A stretch of DNA of 41,705 nucleotides from Candidatus Aminicenantes bacterium (GCA_026393855.1 JAPKZJ010000034.1:1-41705); one strand, 5' to 3'; shown: positions 1 to 11,195, counted from the stretch's first letter. The notes: a model not told the origin generated them from the letters alone. Program-made: numbers and translations.

Positions 1-1
1 C

Positions 2-166
2 TACATCGAATACCTTCTGGATCGGACCTTCTACAACAAGAGCCTGACGGCCCGCATCCTCAACATCTCCCGGACCGCCCTCTATGACCGCCTCGCCCTC
101 GGCCAGTCCGACCCCGTCGAAGATCCCTCCTGGCTGACCAAGACGGACCGTCTCTCCAGCCACTGA
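2..166 (+). CDS. C-terminal end of a sigma-54-dependent (NtrC-type) activator, partial
   Basis: The frame is open from the window edge and ends in TGA after 54 residues. It reads YIEYLLDRTFYNKSLTARIL then NISRTALYDRL, which has the form of the Fis-type helix-turn-helix at the C-terminus of NtrC-family enhancer-binding proteins: a first helix, an N-K-S/T-x-A-A-x-x-L turn region, then I-S-R-x-x-L-Y-x-R-L as recognition helix. About 23 residues follow it. The receiver and AAA+ parts would lie upstream, outside the window, so signal and targets cannot be told. It converges on the guanylyltransferase gene with only two bases between the stop codons. It could instead be another Fis-domain protein. 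Confidence 0.72.
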   Translation, partial: YIEYLLDRTFYNKSLTARILNISRTALYDRLALGQSDPVEDPSWLTKTDRLSSH

Positions 167-168
167 AG

Positions 169-1260
169 CTAGATCTGTTTGACGCGGCCGGAGCGGGCCA
201 GAAAATCCAACACTTCCTTGACCCGCTGGTCCTGATCCCTGGCGCAAACAAGCAGGGCGTCCGGCGTGTCGACCACGATCAAATCCCGCACGCCGATGAG
301 GGCGGTAAACCGCCCGGGATTGCGGCACAGCGTCCCCGACGAGTCAAGTTGCAGGACGTCGCCGACGGCCGCGTTGCCGTCCGCGTCTTTCTCCCAGACG
401 TCGAATAGCGAGGACCAGGCCCCCACGTCCGACCAGCCGAAGTCGCCGCGCAGGACGACGACACCGCGGGCTCGCTCCATCAGGGCGTAGTCGATCGACA
501 GGGCCGGGATCTCCCGGAAGACCGCCTTCAGCCGGGAGGCGGACTTGGCCCGCAGCGCGTCCAGGATGCGGACCCAATAGGGATGGAAGTCCGGGGCGAA
601 CGCTTCGAGGCGCTCGGCAAAGACCGAGGCCCGCCATAGGAACATGCCCGAGTTCCAGAGGTAGTTGCCCGCCTCCAGAAACGCCCGAGCCTGCTCCAGG
701 CGGGGCTTTTCCTTGAACTCGGCCGCGGGGTAAAACACCTCGCCGGCGGCGACGAAGCCAGCGTCCTTCTCATACCGGATGTATCCGTAGCCCGTCGACG
801 GGAAGGTGGGCGGAATGCCGAAGGTGACCAGGCAATCCTTAGCGGCCGCGGTCTTAGCGGCGGCCTTAAGCTTGCGCAGAAACGTCTTCCGGTCCCGGAT
901 CAGGTGGTCGGAGGCCAGGACCGCCACCACGGCCTCGGGATTGCGCAGATACACGGCGGCCGTCGCCAGGATGAGAGAAGGCGCCGTATTGCGGGCCGCG
1001 GGCTCGACCAGGAGATTGGCCGCCGGCAGCTCTGGCAGCAGACGGCGAATCGTCGCGGTATGGCCGGCCCCGGCCACGGTATAGACGTCGCGGGCCGGGA
1101 TGAGCGGCAGAACGCGGTCGAGCGTCTCCCGGATCATGGCCGTCTCCCCCGCGATCGGCAGAAACTGCTTGGGCGATCGACGGCGGCTGAGCGGCCAGAA
1201 CCGGGTGCCGCTGCCCCCGGCCATGATGACGGCCTTGAGGTCCGGCGCGCTCGCCTTCAT
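169..1260 (-). CDS. manC: Mannose-1-phosphate guanylyltransferase (GDP-mannose pyrophosphorylase)
   Basis: A 363-residue nucleotidyltransferase that makes GDP-mannose from mannose-1-phosphate and GTP, a cytoplasmic step towards surface polysaccharides. The signature GGSGTRFWPLSR at residues 15-26 with PKQF at 30-33 is the ManC/Man1P guanylyltransferase nucleotide-binding loop and lysine. VEPAARNTAPS, NSGMFLWRA and GDFGWSDVGAW are further family blocks. It lacks the C-terminal cupin phosphomannose isomerase domain of bifunctional ManC proteins (about 470 residues), so it is the short, single-function form. Its ATG overlaps the stop of the upstream mutase gene as ATGA, implying translational coupling. 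The mutase presumably supplies its substrate. It is the last gene of the long minus-strand cluster, and no terminator hairpin is visible after it. Confidence 0.93.
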   Translation of the reverse strand: MKASAPDLKAVIMAGGSGTRFWPLSRRRSPKQFLPIAGETAMIRETLDRVLPLIPARDVYTVAGAGHTATIRRLLPELPAANLLVEPAARNTAPSLILATAAVYLRNPEAVVAVLASDHLIRDRKTFLRKLKAAAKTAAAKDCLVTFGIPPTFPSTGYGYIRYEKDAGFVAAGEVFYPAAEFKEKPRLEQARAFLEAGNYLWNSGMFLWRASVFAERLEAFAPDFHPYWVRILDALRAKSASRLKAVFREIPALSIDYALMERARGVVVLRGDFGWSDVGAWSSLFDVWEKDADGNAAVGDVLQLDSSGTLCRNPGRFTALIGVRDLIVVDTPDALLVCARDQDQRVKEVLDFLARSGRVKQI

Positions 1261-2624
1261 TGGCCCAGCTTGTGGATCGCCTGGGCCACCAAGCCTTTGA
1301 CCTCGGCCCGGATGGCCTCGAGATCCGCCTCAGTCTCGGCTTCGAAGCGCAGGACCAGGACGGCCTGGGTGTTGGACGCCCGGACGAGGGCCCAGCCGCG
1401 CGGGAAACGGGCTCGGACGCCGTCGATGTCGATGATCGGCACCCGGGCCTTCAGGGCGGCCTTAACCTCGTCGACGATCCGGAACTTGACCTCGTCGGAG
1501 GCATAGATGCGGATCTCGGGAGTGCTGAAAGTCCGGGGCAGGTCCGCCAGCATCGTCGAGACCTTGCGATCGGATTTGGCGACCAGTTCGACCAGCCGGG
1601 CCGAGGCGTAGATGGCGTCGTCGAACCCGTACCAGCGGTCGGCGAAGAACAAATGGCCGCTCATCTCGCCGGCCAGCAGGGCATGCTCCTCCTTGATCTT
1701 TTTCTTGATCAGGGAATGGCCGGTCTTCCACATGATCGGCCGCCCGCCGAGCTTGGCGATCTCGTCGTAGAGGACCTGGGTGGCCTTGACTTCGGAGATG
1801 ATGGCCGCCCCGGGATGGTCTTTGAGGATGTCGCGGGCGAAAAGGATCATCAGCTGGTCGCCCCAGAGCAGGCGTCCGGCGTCGTCCACGACCCCGAGCC
1901 GGTCGGCGTCGCCGTCGTAGGCGATGCCCAAGTCGGCGCCCGTTTCCCGGACGGCCTTGACCAGGGCTTCCATGGCCTCGGGCAGGGTCGGGTCGGGATG
2001 ATGGTTGGGGAATCGCCCGTCCATGTCGCAGAAGAGCTCCGTCACCTTGCAGCCCAGCTTCCGGAAGATCGGCACGGCCACGACGCCGCCGGTTCCGTTG
2101 CCTGCATCGATGACGATCGAGAGCGGTCGGGCCGGCTTGATCAGCCCCAGAACATAGGCCGTGTACTCGGGGATGATGTCTAATTGCGTTTCCTCGCCGG
2201 GGCCCTCGGTCGGCAGGTCGCCGGCTTCGATCAGCCGCCGTACGTCCTGGATCGCGTCGCCATAGAGAGTGTCCTGGCCGCACATCATCTTGAAGCCGTT
2301 GTACTCCGGCGGGTTGTGCGAACCGGTGATCATGACCCCGGCCTCGAGGCCGCGGTGGAAGATCATGAAATAGAGGAGCGGCGTCGGCACCGTCCCGATC
2401 GAAACGACGGAGCATCCGGCCGCGCGCAAGCCCTGGCTCAAGGCCTCGGCGTAGGCCGGCGAGCTCAACCGGCAGTCCCGGCCCATGGCCACCCGGCGCT
2501 TGTCCCGGCGCCGGAAATAGACGCCCATGGCCAGGCCGAGCGTCCGGACGACCTCGGGGGTCAGGTCCTGGTCGACGATGCCGCGGATGTCGTATTCGCG
2601 GAAGATGCTGGGGTTGATCGTCAA
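1257..2624 (-). CDS. manB: Phosphomannomutase/phosphoglucomutase
   Basis: Alpha-D-phosphohexomutase of 455 residues that interconverts hexose-6-phosphate and hexose-1-phosphate. The phosphoserine loop is TGSHNPPEYNGFK with Ser102; the Mg2+ loop is DGDADR at 237-242; GEMSGHLFF is the sugar-binding loop; and RASNTQAVLVLRFEA near the C-terminus is the phosphate-binding loop. All four domains are present. I chose a TTG start at 2624 because GGAGG sits five bases upstream and the protein then begins at INPSIFREYDIRG, where family members begin. The longer in-frame start at 2696 would run into kdsC. The next gene is the guanylyltransferase, so mannose-1-phosphate is the likely main product. PMM and PGM activity cannot be separated by sequence alone (AlgC-type dual enzymes look the same). 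Confidence 0.93.
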   Translation of the reverse strand: MTINPSIFREYDIRGIVDQDLTPEVVRTLGLAMGVYFRRRDKRRVAMGRDCRLSSPAYAEALSQGLRAAGCSVVSIGTVPTPLLYFMIFHRGLEAGVMITGSHNPPEYNGFKMMCGQDTLYGDAIQDVRRLIEAGDLPTEGPGEETQLDIIPEYTAYVLGLIKPARPLSIVIDAGNGTGGVVAVPIFRKLGCKVTELFCDMDGRFPNHHPDPTLPEAMEALVKAVRETGADLGIAYDGDADRLGVVDDAGRLLWGDQLMILFARDILKDHPGAAIISEVKATQVLYDEIAKLGGRPIMWKTGHSLIKKKIKEEHALLAGEMSGHLFFADRWYGFDDAIYASARLVELVAKSDRKVSTMLADLPRTFSTPEIRIYASDEVKFRIVDEVKAALKARVPIIDIDGVRARFPRGWALVRASNTQAVLVLRFEAETEADLEAIRAEVKGLVAQAIHKLGQ

Positions 2625-2644
2625 GGAGTCCTCCCTTCTCGGCG

Positions 2645-3184
2645 TCAGAGCTTGCGGTCGAAAATGGTCTTGAACTCGGCCGTTACGAGATCCCATTTCC
2701 GTTGGGCCGTGAGAATGTAATCGACGAGCTCGCGGTAGGCGCCGCGGCCGCCCCGGGCCTTGCAGACATAGTGGACGCTCTTGCGCACGGCCGGATGGGC
2801 GTCGGCCACGGCGGCCGAGAAGCCCGCCATCCGCAGGACCGCCAGGTCGCCCAGGTCGTCGCCGATGAAGGCCACTTCCTCCGGCCGGAGGCCATGGCGT
2901 GTCAGGATGTCGCGGAACGGCGGCATCTTGTCGACGGCCCCCTGGACGAGCTCGTCGATCTTCAGCCGGGCCGCCCGGTGCTCCAGGCCGCGCGAGCGTT
3001 TGCCGGTGATGATGCCCAGCTTGAGCCCGGCCAATTGGGCCAGTAGGACGGCCAGCCCGTCCTTGACATGGTAGGACTTGATCTCCTCCCCGTCCGGCAT
3101 TACGGCCAAGGTGCCGTCGGTCAGCGTCCCATCCACGTCGGTCAGGATCATACGGATCCGACGGGCCCGGGCACGGTTGGTCAT
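2645..3184 (-). CDS. kdsC: 3-deoxy-D-manno-octulosonate 8-phosphate phosphatase (KdsC)
   Basis: A 179-residue HAD-superfamily phosphatase that removes the phosphate from Kdo-8-phosphate to give Kdo. Motif I is ILTDVDGTLTDG with the nucleophilic aspartate near residue 15; motif II is the IITGK segment; motif IV is FIGDDLGDL. The short length and the absence of a large cap domain fit the tetrameric KdsC (C0) type. The ATG at 3184 was chosen because it forms a TGATG overlap with the stop of kdsD; an in-frame start seven codons upstream is possible. It lies between kdsD and the hexomutase gene and so completes the Kdo pathway within one transcription unit. Confidence 0.93.
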   Translation of the reverse strand: MTNRARARRIRMILTDVDGTLTDGTLAVMPDGEEIKSYHVKDGLAVLLAQLAGLKLGIITGKRSRGLEHRAARLKIDELVQGAVDKMPPFRDILTRHGLRPEEVAFIGDDLGDLAVLRMAGFSAAVADAHPAVRKSVHYVCKARGGRGAYRELVDYILTAQRKWDLVTAEFKTIFDRKL

Positions 3185-4155
3185 CAGAACATCTCCGTGC
3201 GCCACAGGTCGTGGAGGTGGATGATGCCGACCGCCCGACCGTCGTCGTCCAGGACCACGAGCGAGGTGATCCGCTTGGCCTCCATCAGGTTGAGGGCCTC
3301 GGTGGCTAAGCCGGCCCGGCCGACCGTGACGGGATCCTTGGTCATGCCCTCGGCCGCGGTCAGCCCGAAGAGGGCGTCCCGATGGAGCCGGATGAGGCGC
3401 CGCAGGTCGCCGTCGGTGATGACGCCGGCCAAGCGGCCGTCGGCATCGAGAACGCAGGTCATGCCCAGCCGCTTGCGGGTCATCTCTTCCACGGCCTCGG
3501 CCATCGGCGCGGCCAGGCCGACGCCGGGGATGTCGCGGCCTTTATGCATCAGCGATTCGACCTTGAGCAGCTTCTTGCCCAGGGCGCCTTTGGGGTGGAT
3601 GCGGGCGAAGTCCTTCTCGCCCAGGCCCTTCTTGCGCATGACCGCGATGGCCAGGGCGTCGCCCATGGCCAGGGCCGCGGTGGAGCTGGCCGTCGGCACC
3701 AGCCCGCTCGGCCCGGCTTCATGATCGACCCGGGCGTCGATGACGACGTCGCTGTAGCGGGCGATCCGGCTGTGCCGATTCCCGGTCAGGCTGATAAGCT
3801 TGACGCCGATCCGCTTGAAGAAGGTCAATAGGTCGATGATCTCCCGCGTCTCGCCGCTGTAGGAGACGGCCAGGACGACGTCGTCCTTGAGGATCATGCC
3901 TAGGTCGCCGTGCCCGGCCTCGGCCGGATGGACGAACATGGCCGGCGTGCCGCAGCTGGCCAGGGTGGCGGCGATTTTTCGCCCCACCAGCCCCGACTTG
4001 CCCATGCCGATAACGATAATCCGGGCCTTGGTCCGGCAGATGATGTCGACGGCTTTGAGGAAGCCGTCGTCGAGCCGGCCGGCCAGGGCGCCGACGGCGC
4101 GGGCCTCAATGTCCAGAACCTCGCGGGCGGCCGCGAGGAGGTCTTTCTTGGTCAT
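3184..4155 (-). CDS. kdsD: D-arabinose-5-phosphate isomerase (KdsD)
   Basis: A 323-residue sugar isomerase that converts ribulose-5-phosphate to arabinose-5-phosphate, the first committed step to Kdo. An N-terminal SIS domain (about residues 30-170) carries IIVIGMGKSGLVGRK and the family hallmark HPAEAGHGDLGM. The C-terminal third is a tandem CBS pair (about 205-323). This SIS-CBS-CBS layout and length match KdsD/KpsF/GutQ. Its position between kdsA and kdsC, overlapping kdsA as ATGA and kdsC as TGATG, makes the LPS paralogue (KdsD) the most likely. The CBS domains may bind a nucleotide or sugar nucleotide for feedback control, but this is not visible in the sequence. Confidence 0.95.
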   Translation of the reverse strand: MTKKDLLAAAREVLDIEARAVGALAGRLDDGFLKAVDIICRTKARIIVIGMGKSGLVGRKIAATLASCGTPAMFVHPAEAGHGDLGMILKDDVVLAVSYSGETREIIDLLTFFKRIGVKLISLTGNRHSRIARYSDVVIDARVDHEAGPSGLVPTASSTAALAMGDALAIAVMRKKGLGEKDFARIHPKGALGKKLLKVESLMHKGRDIPGVGLAAPMAEAVEEMTRKRLGMTCVLDADGRLAGVITDGDLRRLIRLHRDALFGLTAAEGMTKDPVTVGRAGLATEALNLMEAKRITSLVVLDDDGRAVGIIHLHDLWRTEMF

Positions 4156-4962
4156 GCCCGTCCCCCACCAAGCGCCGCCTTCAGCCGGACGAGGCCCCGC
4201 AGCAGGGCTTCCAGCCGGCGAAGCGGGAAGGTATTGTGCTTGTCCGAAAGGGCCCGCTCGGGCGCCTCGTGGACTTCGAGGAAGAGGCCGTCGGCCCCCG
4301 CCGCCAGGGCGGCCCGGGCAATCGTCGGGATCTCCCCGGCCTCGCCGCCGCTCGCGGTCCCTTGGCCGCCGGGCCGCTGGACGCTGTGCGAGGCGTCGAT
4401 GACGACCGGGCAGCCGAAGCTTTGCATCAGGGGGATGCCCCGGACGTCGACGACCAGATTGTTGTATCCGAAGGAAGTCCCCCGCTCAGTCAGTAGGATC
4501 CGGTCGTTCCCGCGGGAACGGACCTTGTCGACGGCATTCTTCATCTCGGCCGGGGACATGAACTGGCCTTTCTTGATGTTGATCGGCTTGCCCGTATCCG
4601 CGGCGGCCGCCAACAGGTCGGTCTGGCGGCAAAGGAAGGCGGGAATCTGGATGACGTCGAGGACGGCGGCCGCCCGCCCGGCCTGCCAGGCCTCGTGAAT
4701 GTCGGAGAGGACGGGAACGCCGACCTCGTCCTTGACGGCCCGCAGCACGTCCAGGCCCGCTTCCAGCCCGGGGCCGCGGAAGGATTCGACCGAGGAGCGG
4801 TTGGCCTTGTCGAAGGAGGCCTTGAAGACAAACGGGATGCGGAGCCCCCGACAGACGGCGTCGATCCGGCGGGCCAAGGCCAGCGCATGCCGCCGGCTCT
4901 CGATGACGCAGGGTCCCGCGATCAGGAAAAGCCCCGCGCCGCCGCCGAGCGAAACGCCGGGA

Positions 4963-6569
<1,607 letters not shown>

Positions 6570-6573
<4 letters not shown>

Positions 6574-7295
6574 GACGTCCGCCTCTGCAGGAGATTTTCG
6601 ACCTTGATTATATCCGCCGGCGCGTCGACGCTCAAGGTCGCGACGCGCGTCTCGACCATCCGGATGCGGAGGCCGGCGTCCAGGGCCCGCAGCTGCTCCA
6701 GCCGCTCGGCCCGCTCCAAGCGCGAGGGGGGCAAGTCCCGGTAGCCGAGCAGGACGTCGCGGCGGAAGGCATAAATACCTATATGCCGATAGAAATAGTC
6801 GGAACTATCGGACCGCAGCGCGGCCCGCGAGAAATAGAGGGCTTCCCCGCCGCGGTCGACGACGACCTTGACAACGTTGGGATCGGCCAGGAGGGCCGGG
6901 TCGGTCTCTCGGATCATAAGGGACGCCATCGCCGCGCCGGCCTCGACGGCCTCCACCAGAGGATCGAGCATGGCGCCTTCGATCAGGGGCTCGTCGCCCT
7001 GGATGTTGAGGATGATCCCGGCATCCGTCCGGGCCGCGACTTCGGCGACCCGATCGGTTCCCGATTCACACGCGGCTGAAGTCATCTCGGCTTCGGCCCC
7101 GAACCCGCGCGCGGCGTTAAAAATGCGCTCATCGTCCGTGGCCACGATAACGCGCTCAAGGCGGGTCGCCCGCGCGGCCCCATCATAAACCCATTGCACC
7201 ATAGGCCGGCCCAGAATCGGAGCCAGCGGCTTGCCCGGAAACCGGGTGGCCCCATAACGGACGGGAATGATGCCAATGGCCAAGCCGGGCCTCAC
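6570..7295 (-). CDS. kdsB: CMP-Kdo synthetase (3-deoxy-manno-octulosonate cytidylyltransferase)
   Basis: A 241-residue cytidylyltransferase that activates Kdo with CTP to CMP-Kdo for lipid A glycosylation. The N-terminal block IIPVRYGATRFPGKPL (9-24) corresponds to the PARYxSTRLPGKPL signature of KdsB. IVATDDERI, the NIQGDEPLI segment and YFSRAALR then HIGIYAFRRDVL are further family blocks. The start is GTG at 7295, whose GTGA overlaps the stop of the bactofilin gene; no ATG lies near the beginning of the conserved fold. It is coupled downstream to pyrG by ATGA, so the enzyme and the supplier of its CTP are translated in tandem. Confidence 0.95.
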
Positions 7296-7681
7296 TGTTC
7301 GATGATCGACTTGACTTCGTCTTCGGTCGATTTGGATTCGAGCGTCTGGCAGTTCGCCTCGAGGTAGGCGCCTTCTTCGATGACCAGCTTGGGCGCCTGA
7401 ATCGTCCCGAAGACGCGGCCGCGGCTGTGGATCTCGATCCGCTCGGTGGCCACGATCGTGCCCCGGAATTCGCCGTTGATCAGGGCGAAGGAGACATGAA
7501 CGTCGGCCTCAACCTTGCCCCGCTCGCCGATGATCAGATGGGACTCGGAATCGATCCGGCCGCGAAAGAAGCCGTCTACGCGGAACGAGCCCTTGAACTT
7601 GAGCTCGCCGTTGAATTCAGTCCCGTCGTCGAAAAACCCGGTGATTTTGGTCTCGTCGATTTTGCGTTCCTTGTCTTTCAT
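7292..7681 (-). CDS. Bactofilin (polymer-forming cytoskeletal protein)
   Basis: A 129-residue protein whose central part (about 15-110) is the bactofilin beta-helix: short turns of alternating small and hydrophobic residues such as FNGELKFKGSFRVDG, FRGRIDSESHLIIG, EADVHVSFALINGEFRG and IEIHSRGRVFGTI. Bactofilins polymerise without nucleotide and act as membrane-associated scaffolds for cell shape, polar complexes or envelope synthesis. The charged N-terminal tail and acidic C-terminal tail are typical. It overlaps parB upstream (ATGA) and kdsB downstream (GTGA). In Myxococcus xanthus bactofilins organise the ParABS machinery, and the direct parA-parB-bactofilin order suggests a comparable link here. 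That link is inference. Confidence 0.92.
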   Translation of the reverse strand: MKDKERKIDETKITGFFDDGTEFNGELKFKGSFRVDGFFRGRIDSESHLIIGERGKVEADVHVSFALINGEFRGTIVATERIEIHSRGRVFGTIQAPKLVIEEGAYLEANCQTLESKSTEDEVKSIIEQ

Positions 7682-8526
7682 GCCTTCGCTCCCTTGATAA
7701 GGTCGAAAATCCGATTGAGGTCTTCCAGCGTGTAGTAATGGACCCTGATGACGCCCTTTTTGGCCGTGCCGTCGATCGTCACCTTGGTCCCCAAAACTCT
7801 GAGCAGCTCCTCCTGGACGGACTCCAGGTTGGGATCGAGCCGTCTTTTCGAACGGGGCTTGTCCGATGCGAGTTTGCGCCCGGCCGCGGCCGCTTCGGCC
7901 TCGCGGACGGAAAGCCCCTTGCTGATGATGCGGCGGGCTAGCTCGATCTGGCCACGCTCGTCTTCGACGGCCAGGATGGCCTTGGCATGGCCCATGCTCA
8001 ACCGCCCGGCCCTGATATGCTCTTGGATCTCGGCCGCAAGCTTCAGGAGCCGCAGGGTATTCGTGACGGAAACCCGGTCCTTGCCGACTTTTTCGGCAAC
8101 TTCCTGCTGGGTATAACCCAGCTCGTCCATCAGCCGATGATAGGCCATGGCCACTTCGACCGGGTTCAACTGTTCACGCTGGAGGTTTTCGATCAGCGAT
8201 ATCTCGAGCTGGCCTTCGCGCGGGATGTGGCGGACCAGAACGGGGATCTTGCGGAGCCCCGCTTTCTGGGCTGCGCGCCAGCGCCGCTCGCCGATGATGA
8301 TTTTGTAGAAGCCGGACTCGGGGACGACTACGATCGGCTGCAGGACGCCGGCTTCGCGGATGGACGCGGCCAGCTCCTCGATTGCGTCGTCATTGAAATC
8401 CAGCCTCGGCTGGTCGGGATTCGGCTTGACCAGCTCAATATCGACATCAGCGAACTTCTCGTCCTTGAGGATCCCTAATTCCTCCGGAATGAACGCTTTG
8501 ATTCCTTTACCCAGGGCTTTTTTCAT
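7678..8526 (-). CDS. parB: Chromosome-partitioning protein ParB
   Basis: A 282-residue CTP-dependent DNA clamp that loads at parS and spreads to form the centromere complex. The N-terminal start [13 protein letters not shown] resembles the ParA-interacting peptide region of ParB/Spo0J proteins. The ParB/Srx fold contains GERRWRA at 79-85, the CTP-binding arginine patch, and ENLQREQLN at 113-121. A helix-turn-helix follows ([20 protein letters not shown]). The basic linker and the C-terminal dimerisation domain are present, so the protein is full length. It overlaps parA and the bactofilin gene by ATGA. A perfect parS site lies about 760 bases upstream, at the parA start. Confidence 0.96.
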   Translation of the reverse strand: MKKALGKGIKAFIPEELGILKDEKFADVDIELVKPNPDQPRLDFNDDAIEELAASIREAGVLQPIVVVPESGFYKIIIGERRWRAAQKAGLRKIPVLVRHIPREGQLEISLIENLQREQLNPVEVAMAYHRLMDELGYTQQEVAEKVGKDRVSVTNTLRLLKLAAEIQEHIRAGRLSMGHAKAILAVEDERGQIELARRIISKGLSVREAEAAAAGRKLASDKPRSKRRLDPNLESVQEELLRVLGTKVTIDGTAKKGVIRVHYYTLEDLNRIFDLIKGAKA

Positions 8527-9278
8527 TTCTGCAGGAACTCCTCGGCCAGATTCAGGTAAGCCTCCGCGCCGCGGGAGCGGATGTCGTAGAGCAGGACGGG
8601 TTTGCCGAAGCTGGGAGCCTCGGCCAATCGGATACTCCTGGGGATGACGACATTATAGACCACGGATTTTAGCGATTTTCGGACTTCATCCGATACCTGC
8701 TTGGACAGGTTCGTCCTCTCGTCGAACATCGTCAGGAGAATGCCCTCGATCGAGAGCTCGGGATTGAAATAGGACCGGACTTCGTTCAAGGTGTGAAGCA
8801 GGTCCGGAATCCCCTCCATACAGAAGAATTCCGTCTGGACAGGGATCAGAATGGAATCTGCGGCCGAGAGGGCGTTGATAGTCAGAAATCCAAGGGATGG
8901 GGGGCAATCGATAAAAATATAATTGAACCGCGGCCTTGCTTTTTCGAGGGTTTCGCGAAGGGCATATTCGCGCTTCTCCCGCGAATAAAGCTCGGCCTCG
9001 ACGCCGGCCAGCTCGGGCGAACAGGGGCAAACATAGAGGTTGTCCTGGGCCGTTCCGACGATGCAGTCCATGATGTCGCGGCCGTTCATCATAGCTTGAT
9101 AAATGCCTTTGTTGGATTCGCGCGGGATGCCCAGCCCCGCCGTGGCCATCCCCTGGGGATCGAAGTCGACAAGAAGAATTCGCTGTTTTTTAAGGGCCAG
9201 CGCGGCGGCCAGATTAATCGAGGTCGTGGTCTTCCCCACGCCTCCTTTTTGATTGGCGACGGCGACGATTTTATTCAT
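8523..9278 (-). CDS. parA: Chromosome-partitioning ATPase ParA (Soj)
   Basis: A 251-residue ATPase with a deviant Walker A motif, KGGVGKTTT (10-18), at the very N-terminus, the Walker A' segment [12 protein letters not shown], and the Walker B strand [11 protein letters not shown]. Small ParAs of this length without an N-terminal DNA-binding domain are chromosomal Soj types; they bind DNA non-specifically and move ParB complexes. I chose the ATG at 9278 because [13 protein letters not shown] is the canonical beginning; the open frame continues upstream only across the parS site. The start lies inside the last codons of mnmG, so the two genes overlap by 8 bases. The stop overlaps parB as ATGA. 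Confidence 0.96.
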   Translation of the reverse strand: MNKIVAVANQKGGVGKTTTSINLAAALALKKQRILLVDFDPQGMATAGLGIPRESNKGIYQAMMNGRDIMDCIVGTAQDNLYVCPCSPELAGVEAELYSREKREYALRETLEKARPRFNYIFIDCPPSLGFLTINALSAADSILIPVQTEFFCMEGIPDLLHTLNEVRSYFNPELSIEGILLTMFDERTNLSKQVSDEVRKSLKSVVYNVVIPRSIRLAEAPSFGKPVLLYDIRSRGAEAYLNLAEEFLQK

Positions 9279-11157
9279 GGGCCTTGGATGTTCCACGTGG
9301 AACATCGGGGCTTGATTTGCGCTTTTTCGCGGCCGCCCCGACATGAAGATAGACGCTGAAAACATCCGAAGGTGTCAATCCGGGGATTTTTTTCATCTCG
9401 CCTATCGTTCTCGGTTTCGCTTGGCTCATTTTTTCGTTTGCTTCCCGAGTCAGGCCGCGGATCGCTTTCAAGTCGATCGCGGCTGGAATTTTTAGTCCGT
9501 CGATCTTACGAAACTTGGAAATCTCTTTTTCCTGCTTCCGAAGATAGCCTTCGTACTTGATCTCGGCCTCGATATGCCGAGCCTCTTCCTCGCCAAGGGG
9601 ATCTGGAAATCGGGCGTATTGTAACACATCGGCCCAGCGGTTTTCAGGCTTTTTCAAGTACTCTACCAGGCTGATGCTGTCGTTTTTCTTATTTCTGACC
9701 CGCGTGGCCGCCAGAAGCTTGAAAACGCGTCCAATCCTCTCCCTGCGGCGCAAAAAATCCTCATAGACCTCGGGCGGAAGAAGACCGATCTCCCGGCCGC
9801 GGGGCATCATCCGGACGTCGGCGTTGTCGATCCTCAAATGCAATCGGCGCTCGGATCTGGCCGTAAATAACCGATACGGTTCCACGACGCCTTTACCGAC
9901 CAGATCATCGATCAGAACGCCTAGGTATGATTCGCGCCGGTCGGGAACGAACGGGGCCCGTCTTTTTATCTTAAGCGCGGCGTTGACGCCGGCCGCCAGC
10001 CCTTGGGCGGCCGCCTCCTCATAGCCCGACGTTCCGTTGATCTGGCCGGCCAAATAGAGTCCGGCCGCCAAGCGGGATTCCAGCGTCGGATGGAGATCGA
10101 CGGACGCGAAAGCATCATACTCGATGGCATAGCCGGGTCGCAGGATCCCGGCTCCGTCGAGGCCGGGGATGCTTCGCAGGATTTCCTTCTGCACTTCGAA
10201 CGGGAGACTCGTGGAAAGGCCGTTGACGTACACTTCGCTGGTTTCCAAGCCTTCCGGCTCCAAAAAGAACTGATGCCGGGGGTGATGGGGGAATTTGACG
10301 ACCTTGTCCTCGATCGAAGGGCAATAGCGCGCCCCGACGCCCTTGATGGCGCCAGCGAAAAGGGGCGATTTATCGATGTTCCGGCGAATGACTCGGTGCG
10401 TTTCCGGAGTCGTATGCCCCACATGGCAGAGAACTTTGTTTTCCAGACGCTCCCGAGTCCGGTAGGAAAAAGGCACCGGCGGCTCGTCGCCCGCCTGCGC
10501 CTCAAACTGGGTCCAATCGATCGTTTCGCGGTCCAGGCGCATGGGCGTTCCCGTCTTGAGGCGGAAGACCCGATGCCCCAGCTTCTGCAAGCTGTCGCTG
10601 AGCGCCAGGGACGCGGGCTCGTTGGCCCGGCCGGCCGGGTACTGACTCGCGCCGATATGGATGAGCCCGTTGAGGAAAGTCCCAGGCGTCACGACGACGG
10701 CCTTGGCCCCCAGTCGCGATCCGTCTATCAATTGGACGCCGTTCGTTTGGCCGTTCTTGACCAGGATCTCCGTGACGATTCCCTGGAAAAGATGGAGATT
10801 CGGCGTCGCCTCGAGAACGGCTGTCATCGCCCGCCGGTACCGGGCTTTGTCGCATTGGGCCCGCGGGGCTTGCACAGCCGCACCCCGGCTGCGATTGAGG
10901 AGGCGAAATTGGATGCCGGTCTGATCCGCCAGGACGCCCATCAGCCCGCCCAGGGCGTCGATTTCGCGGACAAGATGTCCCTTGGCCAGCCCGCCGATGG
11001 CCGGATTGCAGGACATTTGGGCAATTGTCTCCAGATGGATCGTCGTCAGGCAGACACTGAGGCCCAAGGTCGCCACGGCGTAGGCCGCCTCGCAACCGGC
11101 GTGTCCGGCGCCGACGACAATGACGTCGTACGTTTCGGAAAAACCGGTTTGAGCCAT
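9271..11157 (-). CDS. mnmG: tRNA uridine-5-carboxymethylaminomethyl modification enzyme MnmG (GidA)
   Basis: A 628-residue FAD-binding partner of MnmE; the MnmEG complex modifies the wobble uridine of several tRNAs. The dinucleotide fold [14 protein letters not shown] lies at residues 12-25. [39 protein letters not shown] and the [17 protein letters not shown] segment are family signatures, and [15 protein letters not shown] is the conserved second signature. The ATG at 11157 gives the normal N-terminus; an in-frame TTG eleven codons upstream is less likely. The last codons contain the parS palindrome and overlap the parA start. rsmG, which often follows mnmG in other bacteria, is absent here. 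The upstream non-coding island separates it from mnmE. Confidence 0.96.
   Translation of the reverse strand: MAQTGFSETYDVIVVGAGHAGCEAAYAVATLGLSVCLTTIHLETIAQMSCNPAIGGLAKGHLVREIDALGGLMGVLADQTGIQFRLLNRSRGAAVQAPRAQCDKARYRRAMTAVLEATPNLHLFQGIVTEILVKNGQTNGVQLIDGSRLGAKAVVVTPGTFLNGLIHIGASQYPAGRANEPASLALSDSLQKLGHRVFRLKTGTPMRLDRETIDWTQFEAQAGDEPPVPFSYRTRERLENKVLCHVGHTTPETHRVIRRNIDKSPLFAGAIKGVGARYCPSIEDKVVKFPHHPRHQFFLEPEGLETSEVYVNGLSTSLPFEVQKEILRSIPGLDGAGILRPGYAIEYDAFASVDLHPTLESRLAAGLYLAGQINGTSGYEEAAAQGLAAGVNAALKIKRRAPFVPDRRESYLGVLIDDLVGKGVVEPYRLFTARSERRLHLRIDNADVRMMPRGREIGLLPPEVYEDFLRRRERIGRVFKLLAATRVRNKKNDSISLVEYLKKPENRWADVLQYARFPDPLGEEEARHIEAEIKYEGYLRKQEKEISKFRKIDGLKIPAAIDLKAIRGLTREANEKMSQAKPRTIGEMKKIPGLTPSDVFSVYLHVGAAAKKRKSSPDVPRGTSKAHE
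9289..9304. promoter_or_regulatory. parS centromere site
   Basis: TGTTCCACGTGGAACA is a perfect 16-bp palindrome that matches the bacterial parS consensus TGTTNCACGTGNAACA at every fixed base. It lies 11 bases upstream of the parA start and inside the coding sequence of mnmG, where it encodes part of a Val-Pro-Arg-Gly-Thr stretch. ParB should load here. I found no second full match in the window. Confidence 0.95.
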
Positions 11158-11195
11158 TTCTTTTCGCCGTCGGCGCGTCCCGGCGGCCAATTCGG

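Noticed and set aside
2625-2696. Longer N-terminus for the hexomutase gene (start at 2696)
   Set aside because: The extra 24 residues overlap kdsC and have no family counterpart; TTG at 2624 has GGAGG at a proper distance.
9279-9365. Longer N-terminus for parA that includes the parS site (MFHVEH in this frame)
   Set aside because: ParA proteins of this type begin directly before the Walker A motif; the extension is only the parS palindrome and mnmG codons read in another frame.
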